64,000 nt of DNA from Paraburkholderia azotifigens. GTDB taxonomy: Bacteria > Pseudomonadota > Gammaproteobacteria > Burkholderiales > Burkholderiaceae. Under the pieces are notes generated by a model. The model saw only the letters and a program-made list of their open reading frames with translations, ran no database searches and was not told the DNA's origin. The first letter of the stretch is position 1; each line of letters opens with the position of its first letter. Made by a program: the position numbers and the translations under genes. Shown here one piece after another: positions 17,245 through 25,898 of the stretch. Location: assembly GCF_007995085.1 (NCBI RefSeq), contig NZ_VOQS01000003.1, forward strand, positions 868,001-932,000. The letters run 5' to 3'.

Positions 17245-18249
17245 TCAATCGACAGCAGGCAGACGCGTTGCGCGCCGCCGTTGCCAGCTACGTTCGCTGA
17301 AGTGCAGATAAAGCAGGCCCGGCAAGCCGAGCAGCAGTTCGCGCGCGCGCTTCACCAGCGACAGCGCGAGAGCCGCTTCCGGCGGCAGGCCCACGAGCGG
17401 CGCCAGCAACAGATAGCCGCCTTCCTGGACGCCAAGCGAGCCGGGAATCGCGAAAGCCGCGCCGCGAATCGCCTGACCGAGGCTTTCGAGCAGCAGCGCG
17501 TCGACCCAGCCGACGGGATGACCGAGAAAGCGCAGCGCGAGCCACACTTCCACCGTTCCGACGATCCAGCCCGCGAGGCTGAACGCGAAGCTCGCCGCGA
17601 CCTTGCCGCGCTGATCGTACAGTTCGCGCACGGCCACGTCGACGGCATCGGCACGCGTGGTCAGCGCCGACCAGTCGCGCTTGCCGAACACCTTCGACAT
17701 CACGCGCAGCGCCTTGCCGAACAGCCCGCGACGCTGCGCCATATAAAAGCCGACGATCATCGCCGCGAGCGCGCCCGTTGCAATCAGCGCCGCCGTCTGC
17801 AGATCCTGCATCGCGCCGTGTGCGGCCGACGCGCCGAACAGCAGCAAGCCGAGCATCGCGAAGACGATCTGCGCGAGCGCCTGCAACGTGGTGCTGACGG
17901 TGATCGCGGCGGCCGCGTCGCGCATACGCAGGCCGCGTTGCGACAGCTGGCGCACCATCATCACAGGGCCGCCGATCTGGCCAGCGGGCAACAGGCTATT
18001 CACCGATTCGCCGATCCAGCGCGCGAACACCGCGTCGCGTTCGGTCACTTCCTTCTGCTTGCGGTCGAACATCACCGAGATCGCGCCCGCATCGAGCACG
18101 AGCGGCAGCAAGTGGAACGCTGCAACCAGCGCCAGGCCCCAGCCGGCCGCCATCAGCGTCGACACGACCGAGCCGAAGCCCTGCCATGCGAGCAGCGCGA
18201 CGAACAGCCCGCCGCCGATCGTCAGCAGGATCATGGCGGCACGCGTCAC
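17245..18249 (-). CDS. LPG-synthase TM / UPF0104-type membrane protein, flippase-like
   Basis: This 334-residue polytopic protein starts from GTG at 18249. That codon overlaps the stop of the upstream oxygenase gene (GTGA), which decides the start over a longer frame. Hydrophobic helices begin at ILLTIGGGLFVALLAW, and family motifs include ESVNSLLPAGQIGGPVMMVRQL and FAIPGSLGVQEGGYLLLAPL, typical of the lysylphosphatidylglycerol synthase TM region (UPF0104, HpnL-like). Such proteins are linked to lipid or glycolipid translocation. The soluble aminoacyl-transferase domain of true MprF is absent. In this operon it probably moves or shields the lipid product; that role is inferred. Confidence 0.8.
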   Translation of the reverse strand: MTRAAMILLTIGGGLFVALLAWQGFGSVVSTLMAAGWGLALVAAFHLLPLVLDAGAISVMFDRKQKEVTERDAVFARWIGESVNSLLPAGQIGGPVMMVRQLSQRGLRMRDAAAAITVSTTLQALAQIVFAMLGLLLFGASAAHGAMQDLQTAALIATGALAAMIVGFYMAQRRGLFGKALRVMSKVFGKRDWSALTTRADAVDVAVRELYDQRGKVAASFAFSLAGWIVGTVEVWLALRFLGHPVGWVDALLLESLGQAIRGAAFAIPGSLGVQEGGYLLLAPLVGLPPEAALALSLVKRARELLLGLPGLLYLHFSERSWQRRRATRLPAVD

Positions 18250-19103
18250 ACGCCTTCTCCTTTGGCATTGCGGCGAGCGAACTGGCTGAACACCTGACGG
18301 AAGCCGAAATAAGCAATCGCGTCCTTCAGGTTCGAGATGACGCGGCGCCACGGGCGCATGTTCGGGTCGGTGACGTATTCGAACGTCAGCGAGACGCGCA
18401 TTTCGTTTTCGAGCGCAGGCGTGATGCGATGGCGCAGCTTGTCGCCGTCGAAGAACACCAGACCGCCCGGCGGAATCTGCACCGAACCCGGCAGGTCGGC
18501 CTTGTCGGGGTTGCGCGTATGCAGCTCGTAGTCGAGACGGCATGAGGATTCGTCGATCACGCCGAGCAGCAGCGTGTAGCGGCGGCCGTCGTAGTAAGAC
18601 GTGTCGTAGTGCCAGCCGATATGGTCGCCCGGCTTCGTGTAGTAGTAGAGCGCGTACGCGTGCGGATCGTCGGCGGGCGACAGCAGCAGCTTGTCGCCCG
18701 TGAGATGCTCGAGGAAACCGATCAGCTCTTTCGAGCGATACAGCTGCGCGATGAACGGCGCGAGACGGTCGATCGTATGACGGCTCACGCTGCCGCCCTG
18801 CTTGTGGCCCGGCAGATAGTTGCGATTCACTTCGGGCAGCAGGCCACGCGCGGCTGCAACCAGCTGTGCCGTCACTTCGGGCGCAAGAAAATCTTCGAGG
18901 TACAGAAACGCGCTCTGGTCGTCGAAGTCCTTGCGCAGCCGCGCGTTGTCGAATGTGCGAACGCGGCTCGCGACGGCGCGATCCGGATCGGGTGCGCCAT
19001 TGAGCGCAGACGCCGCTCCAGAAACGGCAGAAGCCGGCGCGAGGCCGGCAGCGGTATCCATCGAGTTGGGGGTAATCACGTTTTCTTCTGCGGGCACGCT
19101 CAT
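18246..19103 (-). CDS. 2-oxoglutarate/Fe(II)-dependent oxygenase
   Basis: The 285-residue protein has a low-complexity N-terminus (about 1-45) followed by a cupin-fold oxygenase. The iron ligands can be placed: the HxD pair is in GWHYDTSYYDG near residue 167, and the distal histidine is in KLRHRITPALENEMRVSL near residue 225, where the arginine is the likely 2-oxoglutarate ligand. Relatives include HalD/BesD halogenase-like proteins, but halogenases replace the aspartate with glycine; it is kept here, which argues for hydroxylation. Coding ends overlap both neighbours by four bases. The substrate is unknown; a headgroup or lipid intermediate of the operon is a reasonable guess. Confidence 0.83.
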   Translation of the reverse strand: MSVPAEENVITPNSMDTAAGLAPASAVSGAASALNGAPDPDRAVASRVRTFDNARLRKDFDDQSAFLYLEDFLAPEVTAQLVAAARGLLPEVNRNYLPGHKQGGSVSRHTIDRLAPFIAQLYRSKELIGFLEHLTGDKLLLSPADDPHAYALYYYTKPGDHIGWHYDTSYYDGRRYTLLLGVIDESSCRLDYELHTRNPDKADLPGSVQIPPGGLVFFDGDKLRHRITPALENEMRVSLTFEYVTDPNMRPWRRVISNLKDAIAYFGFRQVFSQFARRNAKGEGV

Positions 19104-19789
19104 CGGCTAACCACGGCTTGACTGGTTTCTTGCGCCGGGCGAGTGCGGCGCAAGACGCGCCGGTAGTCGATCACCACATACGCAGCAAATAACGGCGCGC
19201 CGATCGACGCAGCCACGAGAAACGGTGCAATGCCGCCCGTCAACGTGACGAGGGGCAGCAGATACAGAATGTCTTCCGTCTCGAAGCCGCCGACGGACGC
19301 CTGCTTCGTACCCGCCTTGCCCGCCATTTCCTCGATGCGCATGCGCAGGAAGAAGATCAGCGCAACCGCAATGCCCGCGATCGTGCCGAGCAGGAACGGC
19401 GACACCTGGACGCCAATCAGATTGCCGACCTGCGCGGACGTCATGCCATAGCCCATGCCGCCGAACAGCAGCACCGTGACGAGCGCGTCGCACGCGAGAT
19501 CGTAAAAATGACCGATGCGGCTCGACTTGCCGCTGACGCGCGCGAGTTCGCCGTCGGTGTGATCGACGAAATTGGACAGCACGATCAGAAACGCGCCGAC
19601 GTTGGTCCACGCGAAACCGCCGCGAGCCAATGCCAGGCCGCCCGCGAGACCGATCAGCAGGCGCAGGGTGGTCAGGTGATTCGGCGTGACGGGCGTATCC
19701 ACGAGCGGCATGATGAGCCGCCGGGCAAGCCGGGCGTCCCACATGCGGGGCGGCGGAACGTTCCGGGGAGGATGTGATTGCGAAGTCAT
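19100..19789 (-). CDS. CDP-alcohol phosphatidyltransferase family membrane enzyme
   Basis: The 229-residue membrane protein carries the complete CDP-alcohol phosphotransferase signature D-x2-D-G-x2-A-R-x8-G-x3-D-x3-D, starting at DHTDGELAR and ending DLACD (about residues 75-100), surrounded by hydrophobic helices. The ATG at 19789 is preferred to a TTG further upstream. It is the first gene of the operon and overlaps the oxygenase start by four bases. The enzyme condenses a CDP-alcohol with a second alcohol in the inner membrane. It is not an obvious PgsA or PssA housekeeping copy, and the nucleotidyltransferase three genes on may make its donor. Confidence 0.85.
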   Translation of the reverse strand: MTSQSHPPRNVPPPRMWDARLARRLIMPLVDTPVTPNHLTTLRLLIGLAGGLALARGGFAWTNVGAFLIVLSNFVDHTDGELARVSGKSSRIGHFYDLACDALVTVLLFGGMGYGMTSAQVGNLIGVQVSPFLLGTIAGIAVALIFFLRMRIEEMAGKAGTKQASVGGFETEDILYLLPLVTLTGGIAPFLVAASIGAPLFAAYVVIDYRRVLRRTRPAQETSQAVVSR

Positions 19790-20049
19790 AACCCGGAAAT
19801 ATATACGGGATCGCGATTTCTTGCCTTGGTCGCGCACAATTCTGTTGCTTTTCAAAGACCTACTCGTGGTTGACCCGACAGCACGTTTTGCTGAACGCAG
19901 GTAGAGTGCGCGTCTGCCACGCCGATCTTACCGGGCCGTAAGGTCGCTATTTTCGCTGGTTTGTCGTCGATCGTCACGGTTTCTTCGTGCTTTTTCCCGC
20001 TTTTCTTTGTGCGCGTTTTCACAACGCCCGCGCACACTCCGTCGAAAAC

Positions 20050-20487
20050 ATGAAACACCTTTTTGTCCGCTCCGCTTTCGTCGTCATGCTGCTGTCGGCG
20101 CTGCCGCTCGCGGCGCGCGCCGCATCGCTCGATGCCGCGCTCGCCTGCAACGAATCGGCGCACAAATTCATCGCCGATCTGGCTGCGCAACAGCTGATCG
20201 ATCCGAAGCCGATGCGCGTCGAGAGCAATTCGATCAACGCGTTTCGTCCGGTGCGGGGCGCGAATCTCGATGCGTACGGATTCAGCGTGTTCGCCGTCGT
20301 CGGTTATGAACAGGACGATCCCATCTTCCGCGTCGGCAGCGGCGAGCCGCTCGCGAAATCGGCCTACGGCGCCGTGGTCTGGGGCAGTGACGAAAAAGTG
20401 CAAGCCGCCGTCGGCGCGGCGGGCAGTACCGCCATCGTCCATCACGTCGCGCCGCATGTGACGGCGATCTTCTGCAAGCGCAGCTAG
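20050..20487 (+). CDS. Secreted protein of unknown function
   Basis: The 145-residue protein has a clear Sec signal peptide (MKHLFVRSAFVVMLLSALPLAARA, cleavage about residue 25). The mature protein is about 120 residues with two cysteines (ACNESAHK and IFCKRS) that could form a disulfide. The start at 20050 is where the signal peptide begins; the open frame extends further upstream. It stands alone, divergent from the lipid operon, with the DnaA-box-like repeat cluster downstream. No domain is recognised. Confidence 0.75.
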   Translation: MKHLFVRSAFVVMLLSALPLAARAASLDAALACNESAHKFIADLAAQQLIDPKPMRVESNSINAFRPVRGANLDAYGFSVFAVVGYEQDDPIFRVGSGEPLAKSAYGAVVWGSDEKVQAAVGAAGSTAIVHHVAPHVTAIFCKRS

Positions 20488-20520
20488 GCTGCCCTTTCGC
20501 GCTCGACGCTTGCCCGCAGG

Positions 20521-21010
20521 TTATCAACACTTTTCGTGGGTAAGCCTGTGAGTATCCTGCGCACGAACGCTGCAAGTCATTGATCCGGCGTGGAATGCGC
20601 ATCGTGCACGCGTAGGCGCATCGGTTCGTCGAACCTCGCTCGAAACGGCCCGTTCGCCGGCAATCTTGTCCACAATTTTCGTGGAGAACCCTGTGAGCAA
20701 CCTGCGCACGACCTGTGCAAGTCATTGACGCGATTGCAATTGTCTCTGGTGCATTCGCGCTTGCTCCTCCTCGACAGTGCATTGACGCGTCGAGACATGC
20801 GTCGCGGTTGTCCACAGTTTCCGTGGAGAAGTCTGTGAGTATCCTGAGCACGACGCTGGCAAGTATTTGACGCGACTGGGTTTGAACACGCTGCATCCGA
20901 TACGCGAACGCGGCTGCGTGCCATCGAGCGAGCCGCGACAACCCTGCTTGTCCACAGATTTTGTTGGCAAGGATGTGGACAACCTGAGCACACCGCTTGC
21001 AAGTGCCTGC
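20521..21010. repeat. Four spaced repeats with DnaA-box-like ends, period about 142 bp
   Basis: Copies begin at 20521, 20666, 20808 and 20948 (spacings 145, 142, 140) and are each about 63 bases long. Each opens with a DnaA-box-like nonamer (TTATCAACA once, TTGTCCACA three times) and continues through a CGTGGA segment, CTGTGAG or TGTGGAC, then CCTGMGCAC and GCAAGT. In the fourth copy TTGTCCACA is answered by TGTGGACAA, a perfect inverted pair 35 bp across. The spacers are not conserved. The 670-base stretch has no credible gene; frames across it only translate the repeat. Confidence 0.75.
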
Positions 21011-21161
21011 CGCGAAAGGAAGTTCTCGCTGCGTTGCCGATCGATGCACGATCCTTGCGCGCGCTGGATCCATCACGTGAAAGCGCGTCGGCTAAAATCC
21101 CCGGACCCTTCATGCGCGGCCGTCGACACGAGGCCATTGCGTCCGACCACCGGAGCCTCTC

Positions 21162-21590
21162 ATGCCCTACGATCAGCAGAACCCGTTTGCCCGCATCCTG
21201 CGCGACGAATTGCCGTCCATCCGCATCTATGAAGACGAGCACACCGTCGCGCTGATGGACATCATGCCGCAGGCGGAAGGCCACGTGCTGGTCCTGCCGA
21301 GAGAGCCTGCCGCCGAATTGTTCGAACTGTCGGAAGACGCGGCAGCCGCCGCCATCCGTACGACGCGCAAGATCGCGCTTGCCGTCAAAGCCGTGCTGAA
21401 CCCGCCCGGCATGATGGTCGCGCAGCTGAACGGCGCGGCTTCAGGGCAGACCGTGCCGCACGTGCACTTCCACGTGATCCCGCGCCACGACGGCATTCCG
21501 CTCAAGATTCACGCCGCCGAACGCGCCGATCTCGACGAACTGCGCGCACTGGCCGAACGCCTCAAGGCGGAACTGAACAAGTCCGCCTGA
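21162..21590 (+). CDS. HIT-family (histidine triad) nucleotide hydrolase
   Basis: The 142-residue protein has the complete HIT fold: an N-terminal FARILRDELPSIRIYEDEHT segment, a central GHVLVLPREP strand, and the active-site triad HVHFHVIPR near residue 107. Such proteins hydrolyse AMP or GMP linked to amines, sulfates or other nucleotides. The ATG at 21162 begins directly at the conserved FxxI region. It lies after the repeat cluster and convergent with the next hypothetical gene. The Hint, Fhit or HinT subgroup is not resolved here. Confidence 0.9.
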   Translation: MPYDQQNPFARILRDELPSIRIYEDEHTVALMDIMPQAEGHVLVLPREPAAELFELSEDAAAAAIRTTRKIALAVKAVLNPPGMMVAQLNGAASGQTVPHVHFHVIPRHDGIPLKIHAAERADLDELRALAERLKAELNKSA

Positions 21591-21614
21591 CGCGTCACGT
21601 TGAGACAAGCGGCG

Positions 21615-22118
21615 TCAGCCGGGCCGCCGGAACTCGTTCTCGACCCACGACGCCGCGCTCACCCTGCTCAGCTTGAAGTTCGGCGCGACCTTCACTTGCG
21701 CGACCTGTGCGCCGAACGCATCGAACGCGGTGAGCAATGCGTAGGGATCGTCCTCGTCGGGCACGATGTCGAGCGTGACTTCGACGGTGTCGTCGCCGGA
21801 TTCCACGCTCATCCGCTTGTGCAGTTGCGCGTGCAGTTGTTGCTCATGCCGGCGCAACACTTCCGACGCCGTCTTCACGAGCGTATTGAACGCGCCGACA
21901 TCCAGCGGCTTCGGATTCTTCTTGTCGCGGCCCATCGTCCACGGGCCCACCAGCGCGGGTTCGGCCTCGCCGTCCTTGATCATCTCGACAGCCCAGCCGT
22001 CGTCGTCTTCGTTCTTGATGACGCGCGCGGTCCAGCCGTTGTCGCGCCACAGGCGGTCTTCGTGCAGGGCTTCGGACGCGTTGCCGGCGTCGGGTTCGGA
22101 GAGAAGCGTGTCGGTCAT
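21615..22118 (-). CDS. Conserved hypothetical protein, 167 aa
   Basis: The protein is acidic and soluble, with no signal peptide or membrane segment. Recognisable blocks are LWRDNGWTARVIKNEDDDGWAVEM near the N-terminus, GPWTMGRDKKNPKPLD in the middle and a KLSRVSAASWVENEFRRPG end. It appears to be a small Burkholderiaceae family without an assigned function. Coding support comes from the third-position GC pattern and the convergent arrangement with the HIT gene. No partner gene is suggested by the context. Confidence 0.75.
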   Translation of the reverse strand: MTDTLLSEPDAGNASEALHEDRLWRDNGWTARVIKNEDDDGWAVEMIKDGEAEPALVGPWTMGRDKKNPKPLDVGAFNTLVKTASEVLRRHEQQLHAQLHKRMSVESGDDTVEVTLDIVPDEDDPYALLTAFDAFGAQVAQVKVAPNFKLSRVSAASWVENEFRRPG

Positions 22119-22806
22119 TGCATGTCTTTACGGGTTCGTCGGGCGCCGCGCCTTCAGGGCGCGGCACGAAAAACCGCATTTTACCCGCGCGCGCCGGGCC
22201 GAAACCGCGTTCAGTGCCCGCCTATAACGAACGGACAAAGCAGGACCCATTACCGTTCGAATGTGAAAAAGTTCAATCGAATTTGATATCGATTTACGAA
22301 ACAATTTATTGTCATTCTCCACTCCGAACCTATTGCCTTTTAATAAGGCAAAAAAAAGCGGCCCGAGGGCCGCTAAATAAACAGATGAAAAAGACAACCC
22401 TTGGTCAAGGGGTAAGAGGGATTTTATAAGCACTATCCAGCTGCGACGAGCCCATCGGATGGAACAGTACCTTTCCAAAAATCGCATGAATCGAGGCTTG
22501 CAAAAGGCCTTGAAAACAGTTTTCAACGGGTTAACCCGGCTGACTTTGAGCTGTCACCGTCGCGCTACTGCAACAATGCGTCAATTGACAACATCCGTCG
22601 CGCTCGCCATCAATCTCAAAAAAGCCTTTAAAAGCAAAATACTTAGCGGTGGTAATTCATCTATTCCAATTTCTGGAAAGCATTGTTGCGTCAGACGAAA
22701 GTAAGCAGATGAATATCAGTAATACACTTCGCTCCGGATCGACGGCACGCATTGCAGCGCGTGTTCCGTATTGCGATCTCCACGCAAAGTCTCGGAGTTA
22801 TAAAGC
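22119..22806. other. AT-rich gene-free stretch upstream of the first porin
   Basis: This 690-base stretch is visibly lower in GC than its surroundings, especially 22250-22720. It contains a minus-strand terminator (22350-22374), an adjacent TTGCCTT/AAGGCAA hairpin (22333-22351), and presumably the porin promoter and leader. Short frames inside have the wrong codon use, and I see no protein gene. Confidence 0.6.
22350..22374 (-). terminator. Intrinsic terminator on the minus strand, candidate sRNA end
   Basis: The hairpin AGCGGCCC-GA-GGGCCGCT is followed on the minus strand by an uninterrupted thymidine run (seen as seven A at 22350-22356). No minus-strand protein gene lies upstream of it for more than 400 bases, so it probably ends a short RNA starting somewhere in about 22380-22560. 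Confidence 0.7.
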
Positions 22807-23961
22807 ATGAAAAAAACCCTTATCGTCGCGGGCATTCTCGGCGCCTTCGCTGTATCGGCCAACGCGCAAAGCAGCGTTACCCTGTACGGCACGCTGGACG
22901 CGGGTCTCGTCTACACGAACAACCAGGCTGGCCACAGCAACTGGCAGCAAGGCAGCGGCACGGTGTCGGACACGTACTTCGGCCTGCGCGGCAGCGAAGA
23001 CCTGGGTAACGGCCTGCACGCGATCTTCACGTTGGAGAACGGCTTCAACCTGAACAACGGCAGCTTCAAGGAAAGCAACACGCTGTTCAACCGTCAGGCT
23101 TTCGTCGGTCTGCAAAGCGACCAGTACGGCGCGCTGACCCTCGGCCGTCAATATGATTCGATGGTCGACTACCTCGCGCCGCTGTCGGCAGCAGGTTCGG
23201 GCTACGGCAACAACCTGGCCGGCCACCCGTTCGACAACGACAACCTCGACAACTCGTTCTCGATCAAGAACGCGGTCAAGTACACGAGCGCGAACTACGC
23301 GGGCCTGCAATTCGGCGGCCTGTATGGCTTCTCGAACGAAGCCAACGGCTTCTCGGACAACCGGGCATGGAGCGCAGGCGCTTCGTACAAGAACGGTCCG
23401 TTGAACGTCGCGGCGGCTTACCTGCAACTGAACAATGCGGGCAGCAACAACACGGGCGGCGCGATCTCGTCGGGCGCGAACGGCGCAGCGCAACTGGCCG
23501 CACAGACGCAGCGCACGTACGGCGTCGGCGCGAACTACACGTACGGTCCCGCGACCGTCGGCCTGATCTGGACGCACACGCAACTCGACAATCTGCAAAG
23601 CGCGAATGTCGGCGGCACGTTCATCAACGGCCTGTCGGGCACGAACCTGCACATGGACAACTACGAGATCAATGGCCGCTACGCGCTGACGCCGGCTCTG
23701 GCGCTCGCTGCTGCGTACACGTTCACGGACGGCAAGGTCTCGGGTTCGAACGGCGACGGCTCGCCGAAGTGGCACACGGTTTCGCTGCAAGGCGACTACT
23801 CGCTGAGCAAGCGCACCGACGTGTACCTGGAAGGCGTCTATCAGCACGCTTCGGGCAGCCTCGGCAACTTCGGCGAAAACGTTGCGTCGATCAACACGCT
23901 GACGCCGTCGTCGACGCAAAACCAGACGGCTGTTGCAGTCGGCCTGCGTCACCGCTTCTAA
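22807..23961 (+). CDS. Outer-membrane porin, Burkholderia trimeric type
   Basis: The 384-residue protein has a signal peptide (MKKTLIVAGILGAFAVSANA) and the mature start QSSVTLYGTLDAG typical of general porins of this family. Beta-strand signatures follow: FGLRGSEDLGNGLHAIFTLE, FVGLQSDQYGALTLGRQYD, and a C-terminal TAVAVGLRHRF ending in phenylalanine, the outer-membrane assembly signal. It forms a 16-stranded channel for small solutes. The gene is monocistronic, with an AT-rich leader and a strong terminator after it. A second, shorter porin of the same family lies at 48172-49308. Confidence 0.94.
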   Translation: MKKTLIVAGILGAFAVSANAQSSVTLYGTLDAGLVYTNNQAGHSNWQQGSGTVSDTYFGLRGSEDLGNGLHAIFTLENGFNLNNGSFKESNTLFNRQAFVGLQSDQYGALTLGRQYDSMVDYLAPLSAAGSGYGNNLAGHPFDNDNLDNSFSIKNAVKYTSANYAGLQFGGLYGFSNEANGFSDNRAWSAGASYKNGPLNVAAAYLQLNNAGSNNTGGAISSGANGAAQLAAQTQRTYGVGANYTYGPATVGLIWTHTQLDNLQSANVGGTFINGLSGTNLHMDNYEINGRYALTPALALAAAYTFTDGKVSGSNGDGSPKWHTVSLQGDYSLSKRTDVYLEGVYQHASGSLGNFGENVASINTLTPSSTQNQTAVAVGLRHRF

Positions 23962-24033
23962 GCCTTCCGCCTGACGGCGGCCAGGCGTCGCGGTCCGGAT
24001 GACGATCCGGACCCGGCAACGCAAGGCAACACC

Positions 24034-24070
24034 ACGCGCGCGTGCTCCATGCACGCGCGCGTTTCTTTTT
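24034..24070 (+). terminator. Porin terminator
   Basis: A 12-bp perfect stem, ACGCGCGCGTGC with its inverse, encloses a TCCAT loop and is followed by a T-rich run (TTTCTTTTT). It lies about 70 bases after the porin stop codon. Confidence 0.85.
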
Positions 24071-24224
24071 GCGCGATACGTGCATGTCAACGCATATCGA
24101 CACGTTTGTTGACAATGTTATTTCGGTTTACTAATTATCTGATTCGTTATGTCGTTAAATGCTCACGCGTGCCAGATTTTTCTGACAGAAGGCACGCGGA
24201 TCACAACAACACACCGGAGAGCAT

Positions 24225-24641
24225 ATGACGACTATCAGACAGGCAGGCGCGCTCGCCCTGATGCTGGCAGCGAGTTCGGCCGCGCACGCGGCTGAATGCA
24301 CGGGTACGCATAGCGGCTGGCGAATGCAGACAGCGGACAGCTGGACGGGCACGGACAAGCTCGAGCACTTTGGCGTTTCGGTTCCGTTCGGTGCGCTGGG
24401 CGCGTATGTCGCGCGCGACACGCAACATCCCATCATTTACGGCACGCTGCTCGGCGCTGTGCCGGGACTTGCGAAGGAAGTGATCGACGGCACCTGCACC
24501 ACGGACGGCTTCTCCTACAAGGATCTTGCCGCCGACGCGCTCGGTGCGCTGACGGGCGCGGCGCTGACGCACTGGGCAATCATGTACCACCGCAACGCGC
24601 ACGGCGCGACGCTCGGCCTTGCCTACAGAAATACTTTCTAG
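24225..24641 (+). CDS. YfiM-like periplasmic protein
   Basis: The 138-residue protein has a signal peptide (ALALMLAASSAAHA, cleavage about residue 22) and a conserved core. WTGTDKLEHFGVS is followed by PGLAKEVIDG and GFSYKDLAADALGALTG, the D-K-x-H-F / K-E-x-x-D / G-F-x-x-K-D-L-x-A-D pattern of the YfiM (DUF2279-like) family. Unlike Escherichia YfiM it has no lipobox. Function is unknown; the histidine and acidic pattern recalls membrane-associated hydrolase-like folds. It is a single gene between two terminators. Confidence 0.75.
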   Translation: MTTIRQAGALALMLAASSAAHAAECTGTHSGWRMQTADSWTGTDKLEHFGVSVPFGALGAYVARDTQHPIIYGTLLGAVPGLAKEVIDGTCTTDGFSYKDLAADALGALTGAALTHWAIMYHRNAHGATLGLAYRNTF

Positions 24642-24897
24642 CGAACGATGCGTGCCGCGATCCGCCTCGAATTAATTTCTAACACGATGCGGCTGCATAT
24701 CGGGCTTGCGTCTGTATACTTCGGACCAAAGCCGAGTTTGCAGTCGCTAACAGTTCAATCAAAGAGTTCAATCGAAGAGTTCATCCGGAATTGGACCGAT
24801 GACCGTTGCGGCGCAAGCGGTTTCGTCGCGAAGCCTTGCGCTTCGCTTGCGCCCACGTTCCCCGCAGCACGCAGACGCCGACGCCGACGACACAATC

Positions 24898-25236
24898 ATG
24901 AAACGACTCATCCTCCTCGCACCCATCGCCATCCTCGCCGCGTGCGGTTCGTCTCACGGCCCCGCAACGGGCGCCTCCGCCGAACCGATGGTCTATGCAT
25001 CGTCGGCGCGGCCCGCGTCCGACATCGCGCGCTGCCTCGACCGCCGCTTGTCGCGCGTGCATGTTTCGAAGAACAACGGCGTGACCGATCTGACCATCGG
25101 CTCGTCATCGAACGGCTCGTATTTCATCACGCTGACGCCTTCGCACGGCGGCTCGGTGATCAAGGTCACGCGCGGCACGGGCGACGATCCGCCCGAAGAA
25201 GAAATGCGCTTTGCTATCGCGCGTTGCACGACCTGA
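24898..25236 (+). CDS. Small lipoprotein of unknown function
   Basis: The 112-residue protein starts with MKRLILLAPIAILAAC, whose LAAC is a good lipobox with the acylated cysteine at residue 16. The mature chain is short, with two further cysteines (IARCLDRR and IARCTT). The ATG at 24898 places the lipobox correctly, while the open frame extends upstream. It is followed by a strong terminator. A direct repeat of AGTTCAATC-type units (about 24750-24785) lies in the leader. Confidence 0.75.
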   Translation: MKRLILLAPIAILAACGSSHGPATGASAEPMVYASSARPASDIARCLDRRLSRVHVSKNNGVTDLTIGSSSNGSYFITLTPSHGGSVIKVTRGTGDDPPEEEMRFAIARCTT

Positions 25237-25270
25237 TGTGTAAGTCTTCGTAACAGCAACGCCCGCAGTC

Positions 25271-25300
25271 ATAGCCCGCGCATGTCGCGGGCTATTTTTT
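25271..25300 (+). terminator. Terminator after the small lipoprotein gene
   Basis: ATAGCCCGCG and CGCGGGCTAT form a perfect 10-bp stem around a five-base loop, followed by six thymidines. Confidence 0.9.
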
Positions 25301-25366
25301 CGCATGTGCTTCTGCGAAGATGGCCGCCCCGTGTTTCATCGCGCCGCTCGTCGACGCGCGACTTCA

Positions 25367-25876
25367 ATGGCATCGAGCAAGGCACATCACGCGACGGGCT
25401 GGGCAGCCGGCGTCATCTCGGCGGCACTCGTCGCGCGCTATGGATCGCACGGTCCATTTCATATGTGGGCATGGCTCGCGTTAGCGGCGGGCGTCGCGGG
25501 CGCAACCGCGCCGGACTGGCTCGAAGTGGCATGGTGGTCGCGCAGGAAGCGTCTGTGGATCACGCATCGCACGGCGACGCATTGGGGCATCGGCTGGCTC
25601 GCGGCGCTGTTCTTCTCATGGCATTCAATGGCGCATCATCCCGCGGCGGCTGTCGCGTTCGGTTTCGCGTGCGGTGGCGTGATGCATCTGCTGGCCGACT
25701 GGCCGAACCCGCTCGGCGTGCCGTGGCTCGTCGGACGTCATTCGCTGAATCTCTGGAATAGCGGGCATTGCGATCTGATCATCGTCGCTGCGTCATGGGC
25801 GGGCGCGTGGTTCGTCGTCTCGCATGTCTGGATGCATGGCGCCGCGCCGATGTCCCTACTCAGGCAACTGCTCTAG
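25367..25876 (+). CDS. YdjM/DUF457-type membrane metal-dependent hydrolase
   Basis: The 169-residue membrane protein has spaced histidines typical of this family: KAHHATGWAAG at the N-terminus, WITHRTATHWGIGW in the middle and GGVMHLLADWPNPLGVPW after. About four hydrophobic segments alternate with these motifs. The Escherichia relative YdjM is an SOS-induced inner-membrane protein; the enzymatic role remains unproven. The ATG at 25367 is chosen because conservation begins at once; a frame opening exists at 25304. Confidence 0.82.
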   Translation: MASSKAHHATGWAAGVISAALVARYGSHGPFHMWAWLALAAGVAGATAPDWLEVAWWSRRKRLWITHRTATHWGIGWLAALFFSWHSMAHHPAAAVAFGFACGGVMHLLADWPNPLGVPWLVGRHSLNLWNSGHCDLIIVAASWAGAWFVVSHVWMHGAAPMSLLRQLL

Positions 25877-25898
25877 CGGCGCATATGGGCCGCTTGTC

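Noticed and set aside
16402..18297. Long plus-strand open frame of about 630 codons
   Set aside because: It is antisense to the nucleotidyltransferase and membrane-protein genes, is rich in arginine, histidine and glutamine, and has no domain; it is a product of GC-rich third positions.
18246..19103. Reading the 2OG-Fe(II) enzyme as a BesD/HalD halogenase
   Set aside because: The iron-binding aspartate of HxD is retained (HYD); halogenases have glycine there.
20521..21010. Chromosomal or plasmid replication origin
   Set aside because: DnaA-box-like words are present, but no dnaA, dnaN, rep or par genes, no AT-rich unwinding segment, and the region is flanked by ordinary genes.
22128..22526. 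Minus-strand 132-codon ORF upstream of the porin
   Set aside because: It crosses the terminator hairpin and the AT-rich leader, and its codon use does not match neighbouring genes.
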